In this document: piece by piece, positions 56,405 to 64,000 of the stretch
Numbering within the stretch: position 1 is the first letter of the stretch
Layout of the letters: each line of letters starts with the position of its first letter
DNA from: Rhizomys pruinosus
Taxonomy: Eukaryota; Chordata; Mammalia; Rodentia; Spalacidae
Length of the DNA stretch: 64,000 nt
Direction of reading: 5' to 3'
Assembly (NCBI GenBank): GCA_009823505.1
Contig: VZQC01005707.1
Coordinates: forward strand, 245,762-309,761
Notes under the pieces: generated by a model
What the model was told of the DNA's origin: nothing
Databases searched by the model: none
Seen by the model: only the letters and a program-made list of their open reading frames with translations
Program-made: the position numbers and the translations under genes

Positions 56405-56765
56405 TCAATAGACAAGGTTCTCTAGAATAACAGATATATATATATATATATATCTATAAAACTTAATAAATTGGCTTGCAACCCATAGGGGCTGGGTAGT
56501 CCAATAATGGCTATTTGCATACTGGAAAGGCTGAGAACCCAGTGGCTGCTCCAACCATGAAGCTCAATACCTCAGCAGTTCCAGTTCAGTGTTGAAAGTG
56601 TGGAAACTCCCAGGAGAGCCATTGTGTTCAGTATGTGTTGGAAGGCCAAAGAAGTATGTGTCAGCGGAGGATGACAGCAGTGACAGCTGCACAGCCCAGG
56701 AAGAAGCCGCAAGGGGGGACGGGCATACTGCTGTCTCCCTGAACCCCCTTTCCTTTAAACTTTGT
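56405..56765 (-). mobile_element. Old mammalian repeat, reverse orientation
   Basis: 'gacaaggttctctagaataa', 'aataaattggcttgcaaccc' and 'agtccaataatggctatttg' form the reverse of the repeat seen at 8945-9305. An AT microsatellite (56432-56451) lies near the start. Confidence 0.5.
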
Positions 56766-56767
56766 AA

Positions 56768-56945
56768 AAATTACATTTTAATTTATTTTTAAGTGTGTGT
56801 TCATGTGAGCACATCTACGGGAGGTCATAGGACACCTCGTGATGAGGTCGGTTCTCACCTTCTGCCATGTGGGTTTCAGGGATCAAACTCGGGTCTTCAG
56901 GCTTAGCAGTGTTTGCCCTCACCAACTGTGCCATCTCTCTGGGCC
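56768..56945 (-). mobile_element. tRNA-derived SINE, antisense, older subtype
   Basis: 'gtgtgttcatgtgagcacat', 'tgccatgtgggtttcaggga' and 'ccaactgtgccatctctctg' match the reverse of the 34234 and 54227 subtype. Confidence 0.8.
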
Positions 56946-57249
56946 TCTGGACCACCTATTGGAAGGTGTCAGACACTTTGAAGGCAGGCCTTTGCCCTTC
57001 AGTTAATCCTGTCTGGAAAGGTCTTCGCAAACATGCCCAGAGGTGTTTCTCAGATGATTCTAAATCCTGCTAAGTTGTAGTCAAGACCAACCATCACACT
57101 GACTTTACAAAGTTAAGCTGCGCAAGGAGGTCCCAGCTTTACCTTCTAGAAGCTCAATGACTTGACATGGTCCTTCTACTCCCTGGGCTCTAGTATCTGA
57201 TTCTTAGGAATGAGAAATGCGGACAAGATGAGGAGATAAAGATACTTGG

Positions 57250-57441
57250 ATGTTCATCAGGTGCCCATCTGTATTTCTGTTGCTGTGATAAAACCACCAT
57301 GACCAAAGGAACTTATAAAAGGAAGAGTTTATTTGAGCATACTATTGATGGTTCTAGGGAGTTAAGAGTCTAATGTGGTGGGGAGGCATGGTGGCTGGGG
57401 CTGGAGCAGAAAGCTGAAGTTCACATCCTCCAATAAGCACA

Positions 57442-57499
<58 letters not shown>

Positions 57500-57665
57500 C
57501 TGGAGACTGCAAGGCTTGTTAAAGTCACTAAGCCCACCCCCAGTTGACGTACTTCCTCCAGCATGGCCACACCTTCTAAGACATCCCAATACAGTGCCAA
57601 CTGGGCACAAAATGTCTGAATGCTTAAAGCCTATGGGGGACACTCTCACTCAAACCACCACACCA
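57250..57665 (+). mobile_element. Unnamed rodent repeat with internal (GA)n
   Basis: 'gttgctgtgataaaaccacc' and 'gaacttataaaaggaagagt' start it, and 'ggggacactctcactcaaac' ends it. The same pattern occurs at 8265-8800. A (GA)n tract (57445-57495) sits in the middle. Confidence 0.5.
57445..57495. repeat. (GA)n microsatellite
   Basis: A pure GA tract of about 25 units. Confidence 0.96.
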
Positions 57666-57828
57666 TCTATCTGATGTACTGACATGACAGATGGGCTACG
57701 CCATGGCTGATGGGCCTCCCTGTTCTTTGTCCTTTGAAGGACTGGTGTGAATACCGCGGGCATCAAGAGACGATGTGCTCTGGAAGCTGGAGTGTGGGTC
57801 AGGAGCCACGTAGGCGGCTGCTGCTGTT

Positions 57829-57873
57829 CCTCCTCTCCCTCCTCCTCCTCCTCCTCCTCCTCCTCCTCCTCTT
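57829..57873. repeat. (CTC)n trinucleotide tract
   Basis: About 14 CTC units with two interruptions. There is no coding context. Confidence 0.94.
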
Positions 57874-57899
57874 CATTCTTTAGTGCTGTGGTTTAGAAA

Positions 57900-58700
57900 T
57901 CACATAATAAAGTATTTTTTCCCTTTAACAACTTTTAGGTGCGCAGTCCAGCCTTGTTAAGTATATTTACATCGCTATGGACAGTTCTCTAGCACTTTAT
58001 CCTTCTTCAAGCCCAGAGCTCTGTACAGCTGCTACCATCCACATTTATCCATCCCAGGCATCCTGTACAGTTAGTCTTTCCATGATTTTGACAGTTGAAT
58101 GCCAACTTGCAGTAATTGTCTGTCCATCAATAGCTTATTTCAATCAGCTGTGGTGTCCTCAAGGTGCAGCTACGTTGTAGCATGGGCCAGGATTTCTATC
58201 ATTTTAAGATGGAATAATTTTCCATTTTAGATCTATTTCACATTCTCTAGCTATTCACCTGTAGATGGGCATTTGGATTGCTTTCAACTCTTGGGTTTTG
58301 TGTTTTCACTTTAAAAATATGAGCCAGGTACGTCTCGGCTGTAGTCTCAGTACATGGGAGGGTGAGACGGAAGGTTCATGAGTTCAAGTCCAGCCTGGGC
58401 TGCATACCTCATCTCACAAATAAAACCAAACACTCAGTCAACTAACCAATTAATCAAACCAAATCAAACTAAACCAAAACTAAAACCATGGCTGTATAGA
58501 TATTTCTTTGATACTCTGCTTTTAATTTTTTGATTATATATTCAGAAATAGAATTGATAGGTTATATGGTAACACTATATATATATTTTTAGGAAACTCC
58601 ATATCGTTTTCCAAAGTAGCTGTATCATTTTCTTCCCCCTTTCCTAACATTACCAACTTTGGTTGTTTTCTGCTTGCTATTTTTTTGTGTTGTTTTTGAT
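57900..58700 (-). mobile_element. Old mammalian LINE-1 3' region, antisense, split by B1
   Basis: The order is 'caacttttaggtgcgcagtc', 'agctctgtacagctgctacc', 'gcatgggccaggatttctat', 'cacctgtagatgggcatttg', then after the SINE 'aaatagaattgataggttat' and 'ctccatatcgttttccaaag'. This is the antisense layout of old L1, and no frame is intact. Confidence 0.75.
58322..58480 (+). mobile_element. B1-like SINE, diverged
   Basis: 'agccaggtacgtctcggctg' and 'gagttcaagtccagcctggg' form a diverged B1 or proto-B1 with an AAAC-rich tail, nested in the old L1. Confidence 0.7.
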
Positions 58701-58884
58701 ACTTGCTACCTTAATATGTATGGGACCATTATGGTTTTGATTTCCAGATCTGGCTTCTAATGTGCTATTTTCATCTCTTTTATTTGCTGGCCCCATGACC
58801 ATAGTATCATGTGCACTATACCTGTTTCTAGGAGGCCAGTGGAGACCCATATAGAGTGGTGATAAGGATACATATACATATATG

Positions 58885-59365
58885 ATTTCTTGGGGTTGCC
58901 GTAATAAAGTATTATAAGCCGTTGCCTTAAAACCATAGATATTTATTGTCTTGTGGTTCAGGGAGATGGACGTGCAGGATGAATATTGGCAGAGAACATA
59001 GTCCTGTGAGGGAGAATCACTTCTAGGAGTCTCGTAAAGCTCCCAGTGGTTTTCAAGAACTCTTTGGTGATCCTCGGCTTCTGGAGTCATTAGCCCTCCG
59101 TACGTTGGCTCTCACACTCATACCGTGTAATCCATGTATATGTCGAAGTATTCAAATTTCCTTTTTTCATACGGCCCAGAGTCATACTGGGCCTAATGTA
59201 GGCCTAATCTGATGATTTCATATTAACTTGATTATTTCTGGAAAGCTTACTTCAAATAAAGTCACATTCTGAGTTACTGAGGTTAAAACTTTCAATATGT
59301 CATGGGGATGGGGAGGGCATAATTCAACATGTCATTTTGGAGGATACAACTCAGTTTACAATGAG
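58885..59365 (+). mobile_element. Old mammalian repeat, class uncertain
   Basis: 'tggggttgccgtaataaagt', 'ccttaaaaccatagatattt', 'aaataaagtcacattctgag' and 'gagggcataattcaacatgt' follow the order of a widespread old repeat. I do not assign a class. Confidence 0.5.
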
Positions 59366-61834
59366 CATCTCTTAGCTTATATCCAGATCCAAAGGGTTAG
59401 AGTGAGAATGAGTTGGAAGCCTAGAAGACAAGGACCCCAGCCAAGGAGTCATGACATTTAATTCTTTCCAGAAACCAGTAGGATAAAAAGATGGTCAAGC
59501 CCTGTGTATGATTGCATCTGGAAGATAGAACAGAATCCTGGCTGGTGTACCTGGTATCTTCCACGTTGGAAGTCATGGTTGAGATGGTCTAATTAGAGGC
59601 TCAGATGTTCTGCAGCAGTGAACTCTGAGTTCATTGATATTGTGTTTCAGGAGTGGAATTTAGTGTTGGTCAAGACAAGTCTATTGCTATCTTCATTTAT
59701 CAGCTAGCACTACCTGAAAACAGTGTGGGGTGTGTGTTATAGAGATCAAGGCAGGACTAGAAATGTCCAGAACTTGGCATAAGGCCTGCTCATTTTTGAC
59801 TGTGTAGCTGCTTAGTTTTGAGTGATTGCTTAACTGTGTGTTTTTGATTGCTCAGTGTTTGCCAATGGATCTTTGTATGGTGTGTATTTGGTTCAGTTGG
59901 CTTACACCCATGACCTTATAGTGCTGCCTAACTTGAACTCTAGTTGACCCATGCAAGGTCATGCCTGTCTCTGGGGAACCCACATGTGGTGACTGCTCTA
60001 TGCAGAAACATTAGTTTCTTTGCTATAATGTTAGTAATGTTGATGTTTTTCCAGCCTCTGAGGTCCTTTTGGACTCACCTGGAGCCTTTGCTGAAGCCCT
60101 AGTTCTCCATCTGCTCCATCTTGTCTTCCTTTTCCCTGCACAGATGTGGATCTCAAGAGAATGCTCTAGTTAGTGTCCTGCATGCCTCTACCATCTCAGA
60201 GCCCACTCCCCAGGGAACTACAGTGTATAATCTCTTCCTAAACTTGAAGACAAACATTCCATCTCCAGAGAGAAAAGTCCCAGAAAAAAGAAATGAGTAT
60301 AACTTGCATGTGGTTGTAGTCAGAACATGTTTCTCTCATAAATTAAATAGAGGCCGGACAGATCCAAGCCCCAGCTTTCAAAGACACTCATGACTAGAGA
60401 ACATCTTTTTGGCCTTGGTTCAAGATTATAAGGATGTGACAGGAATGGCATATAGCGAAACAAAAATCTAAGTATGTATTTGTTTCGAGAATATTTTCTT
60501 AATCTGGGAAGAAGCCTCTTTCACCAAAAAGACTGGCAAACAATTGTTGTATATGACAGGTGTGAAGCGTGAGCCTTCAAATCATGTTCTCTGTCCAGCC
60601 TGTGGTCATGGACAGAGAGGGCTTTCTTCAGTTCTGATTCTGTGTAAATGTATCCCATCTGGTGTGAACTGCTCGGCACTTGCCAGAGCTGCTTTCTAAG
60701 AAAGGAGGAATTTAAGAGGGGCTTTTGCAAAGTCAGCAAGTAGGCCTTCCAGCTGTTTGGAAGATGTTTTGGCAGGGCTGGGGGTGTGGATCAGTCATGA
60801 CTTACTGGAGGCAGGGATCTGATTAGAAAGCTCCCACCTACAGAGCTGTGTAAACAGACACGAGCTGGTCTTAAGCTTCGATGCAATGTAGGGGAGACAC
60901 CTGTGTGCTCCAAGGCATGGCTACCCTTAGTATTTCTGGAAAGTCACAGTATGAAATCAGGCCTCATGGGATGACAGGTCCTTTGGTATCAGAGATCCTC
61001 AGTTCTTTCTAATGTCACAGTCCCTCCATGGTTGTTCACTGGCTAACAATGCTCTCCTCAGCAGATGGTGAGGACTTCATGCTGTTTCCTTGTATTCCTG
61101 GTCCCCTCCTCTTGGAGGATGGGTGGCTTCCATCTCTTTGGATCAGGCATGACCACATGATTAATATGGCTGGAGCAGTATAAATAGAAGTGACATAAGT
61201 TTTTTTTTTTTTTCCTGGCTGTCAAAAGACTTTAGATGGAAAAAACATAAAAGAAAGCCTTAGTTGGAGTCTTGTTTTCTCTACTTATTAACTGTGATGT
61301 TAAGGTTTAGAGGGACCATTAACTTAGTCTTTTAACATTTTCCCCTTTAAAGAAAGGAAACAAAATAATAATATTTGCCACACACAATGGTTTTTCTTGG
61401 CTCATAGTGGGTCAATCTAAAAGATTATTTCCTCTAGCCCAACACTTCCACCACATTGGAATACTGAGTTTTACCTCCCAATGACCTGAATTGGGAATGA
61501 CCATCTCCTGAATTCTTTATTTTAATCTCCAGTGTTTGATAAATTAAAACATAGATAGGTATATTATTGGGACCTAGATAGAAAAATTCCCTGAGTTTAA
61601 TGCATGTCAAAGAATCTGAATACACTTTGTAAATAGAATAGGCAGCATTCTTGAAAGTCAGGACAATGCATGCCAGGCATTAAGAGTGTGAACTCAGTTA
61701 CCCCAAAGCTCTAAAATCAGCTTCCCTTACAGGTAGAGCATGCCTGTGTCTAAGGAGAACTGAATGCCTCTGTGGTTTTTACTTTCAAGAAATAAAAGGC
61801 ACTTTATTTGTCCACTCATCTCCTCTGTTCATTC
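59366..61834. other. 2.5-kb mostly unique stretch
   Basis: No SINE is present. About 61085-61200 ('gcatgaccacatgattaata') may be a decayed repeat, and a T-run lies at 61201-61214. Frames are at most 90 codons. No exon is recognised. Confidence 0.35.
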
Positions 61835-62520
61835 ATTCTTTCAAAAACTGTTTACAAAGTTTCTGCATTAAGTCAAATGGCCAAACCTAATTCAAGGGAA
61901 TGGGAGGTCAGCCATCCCATGCAGCTAGGAGGGGGAGACTGTGATGAAGTCCTCATCACAGAAGACCTTTGGCATCGACTGAGAGGAGCAGTAACTGGTG
62001 CACTAAGTTTCTACCCTGTTCCTGGGGTGGGAGCAGGGCAGCAGGCATTGGAAACAAAGCGATGAACAAGGTAGGGAAGGTTCCTACCCTTACAGCGCTT
62101 GCATTTTGGAGACGAGGGATGTATAGTGAGCACACAAGCAACAAGTAACAGGCTACTTCCAGGTGGCAAAGATTGCTGTGAAAGAAGAAGACCTTCCTGC
62201 CAGAGGAAGAGTGCGGTGTTACCTACTGGGTAGATCATCAGGAAGGCCCCTTTTTTTTAGGGGTGATGGGTTGTTTGAGCACTGAACTTGAGAGCTAACA
62301 AGGGGAATGTCTAAAGGAAGAGAGAAAAATAATGACAAGCTTTGGTGTGGGAAAAGGCTGGGAGACCTTTGTGATAGGGCACAAGGGGTAAAGGAAGAAG
62401 GAAGGTGTGAATAAGACCAGAGAGGTCAGCCTGGGCTAGAATATACAGAAGCCTCCATGAGGGGCTCGAACATGATTCCAACTGCGACGTGATGTGAAGC
62501 CGCTGGAAGCACAGCCTTTC
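61835..62520 (-). mobile_element. LINE-2 remnant, antisense
   Basis: The order includes 'cattcattctttcaaaaact' at the left edge, 'caaagcgatgaacaaggtag', 'acccttacagcgcttgcatt', 'gaccagagaggtcagcctgg' and 'gtgatgtgaagccgctggaa'. This is the antisense L2 3' half and the longest L2 piece here. Confidence 0.65.
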
Positions 62521-62532
62521 CTTAAAAAGAAG

Positions 62533-62646
62533 ATCTATCTATCTATGTATCTATCTATCTATGTATCTATCTATCTATCATCATCATCATCTATCTATCA
62601 TCTATCATCTATCATCTGTCTATCTATCTATCATCTCTCATCTCTC

Positions 62647-62705
<59 letters not shown>

Positions 62706-62887
62706 ATCTATCTATCTATCATCTTTCTGTTATCTATCTATCTATCTATCATCTATCTATGTATCTATGTATCTATCTATCTATCTATGATCTATCTATC
62801 TGTTATCTATCTATCTATCTATCTATCATCTATCTATTTATCATCTCTCATCTTCTATCTATCTATCTACCTATCTATCTATCTATC

Positions 62888-62957
<70 letters not shown>

Positions 62958-63047
62958 ATCTATCCATCTATCTATCTATCATCTATCATCTATCTATCAT
63001 TTATCTATCATCTATCTATCTATCATCTACCTATCTAATCTATCATC
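62533..63047. repeat. (ATCT)n tetranucleotide array, 515 bp
   Basis: ATCT units are interrupted by regular 'atcatct' and 'atgt' variants. It produces long Tyr-Leu-Ser-Ile frames on the + strand (up to 180 codons), which are artefacts. It begins next to the L2 and ends at a SINE-like fragment. Confidence 0.97.
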
Positions 63048-63150
63048 TAATGGCTTTGTTACATAGTACATGCTGGCTTCACACACATGATCCTTCACTG
63101 TAGCCTTACGAGTGCTGGGGTGACAGGTGTGCACCACCATGCCTGGCTCA
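63048..63150 (-). mobile_element. B1/B4-like SINE fragment, antisense
   Basis: 'gagtgctggggtgacaggtg' followed by 'tgcaccaccatgcctggctc' is the reverse of a B1 5' end. The tetranucleotide array lies at the position of its A-rich tail. Confidence 0.7.
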
Positions 63151-63325
63151 CTGGCTCATGCACATATCCATGACTGTTTCCACAATCTGGCTAATTGCCT
63201 CCAACATTGCCTCAGCTTGCTTTATGTCCTGTCTCCTGGCCCATCTCCCCACCTATCCTAGACTAATGCTGACCTGCTTCCTGTCATTATGAATGTGTTT
63301 ACCTTTAAAGAACTTTATACAAAGA

Positions 63326-63668
63326 TCAGCATAGCCCTCCGTTGGTATCTGTGGAAGACTAGTGCCAGAACTCGCCATGGATGCCAAGTGGACAGGTTGA
63401 CAAGTTCTGCGTGTCAACTATAATAGTACTGGCATATCACCACCACCCTCTCACTCTATGCTAACCTTACACCTAATTGATCTAGGTTAGTTAATATTTA
63501 ATACAATGTAAAATTGTGCAAATAATTAAAATACTATAGTGTTTGGGAAATAGTGATAAGGAAAAATGACTATACATGTTCAATATAGAGACAATTTTCC
63601 CCCTGAATATTTTGGACCTGGGGTTGATGGAACTCACAAATATGGAAACTGAAGTTACAGAAGACTAA
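63326..63668 (-). mobile_element. MER2-type DNA transposon (Tigger-derived)
   Basis: 'gccctccgttggtatctgtg' at the left end, then 'ttaatacaatgtaaaattgt', 'gtgtttgggaaatagtgata', 'tgactatacatgttcaatat' and 'tggacctggggttgatggaa' at the right. The order and about 340-bp size fit MER2, a non-autonomous Tc1/mariner-class element. Both termini are decayed. Confidence 0.75.
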
Positions 63669-63689
63669 CATTAGGATATCTGGCTTATG

Positions 63690-64000
63690 TTACTCACTAT
63701 AGCTTCTCTGAGATTCATCCGTGGTGCATGCTTTTTTTTAATTACAGAGTAGTATTTTATTTTATAGATGTACTATTCTATCTATTGACTGTATTAGTAG
63801 CTCCCTCCATCCCTGAATTTGGGCTATTTCAAATTAAATTGTTTAGAATATTTGTGTGAAAGTCTTTGTGTTGATTCTGTTTTATTTTTTATTTGGTAAA
63901 TCCCTGGGGATGGAATGGCTGGATCATGTGTGATCTCCATGCTCAACATTTTAAGAAACTCTGGAGCTGTTTTCCAAAACCAGTTGCATTTTCTATTCCC
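63690..64000 (-). mobile_element. Old LINE-1 ORF2 region, antisense
   Basis: 'cagagtagtattttatttta', 'aatttgggctatttcaaatt', 'tttggtaaatccctggggat' and 'tggctggatcatgtgtgatc' give the antisense L1 layout. It runs off the window end. Confidence 0.75.

Noticed and set aside
62494..63103. Open frames of up to 180 codons rich in Tyr, Leu, Ser and Ile
   Set aside because: They are readings of the ATCT tetranucleotide array.

Overview
The window looks like non-coding genomic DNA from a myodont or muroid rodent. I find no exon, tRNA, rRNA, operon, CRISPR array or gene system that I can support. The rodent assignment rests on dense B1 (7SL-derived) SINEs, tRNA-derived B2/B3-type SINEs, ID-B1 dimers (B4/RSINE-like), rodent-type LINE-1 tails and MaLR LTRs. 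I cannot name the species. The commonest SINE has a form I do not associate with house mouse or rat, so a non-murine lineage (for example a cricetid or spalacid) is possible but unproven. One run of 321 N at 50387-50707 is an assembly gap inside a SINE.

Layout. 0-9 kb: unique DNA, a MIR, a MaLR LTR split by a roughly 500-bp solitary LTR, a mammalian L1 remnant, then young SINEs. 9-14 kb: a second MaLR LTR, an antisense L1 ORF2 end with its 3' UTR, an old L1 remnant and a long L2. 14-21 kb: microsatellites, SINEs, L2 fragments and a composite SINE. 21-26 kb: the longest SINE-free stretch. 26-33 kb: a triple nest (MaLR, L1, SINE), MIRs, MLT1-like LTRs, and an L1 inserted into a SINE. 33-42 kb: L1 and L2 remnants, a (CAG)15 tract, an L1 tail with exact target-site duplications, and an antisense processed retrocopy that is itself split by SINEs. 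42-50 kb: SINEs, MIRs, a third MaLR LTR and a G-rich minisatellite. 50-57 kb: the gap and a SINE cluster. 57-64 kb: old L1 pieces, a long unique stretch, an L2 remnant, a 515-bp ATCT tetranucleotide array, a MER2-type DNA transposon and a final L1 remnant.

What ties the window together is insertion history. Target-site duplications and nesting order separate older mammalian repeats (L2, MIR, MLT1, old L1, MER2) from rodent MaLR and L1, and from a young SINE family with two subtypes. These differ by a 17-bp tandem duplication in the body. Nearly all open reading frames in the window are SINE, L1 or microsatellite readings, or chance frames. Repeat family names are given from memory of consensus patterns and should be confirmed with a repeat-library search.
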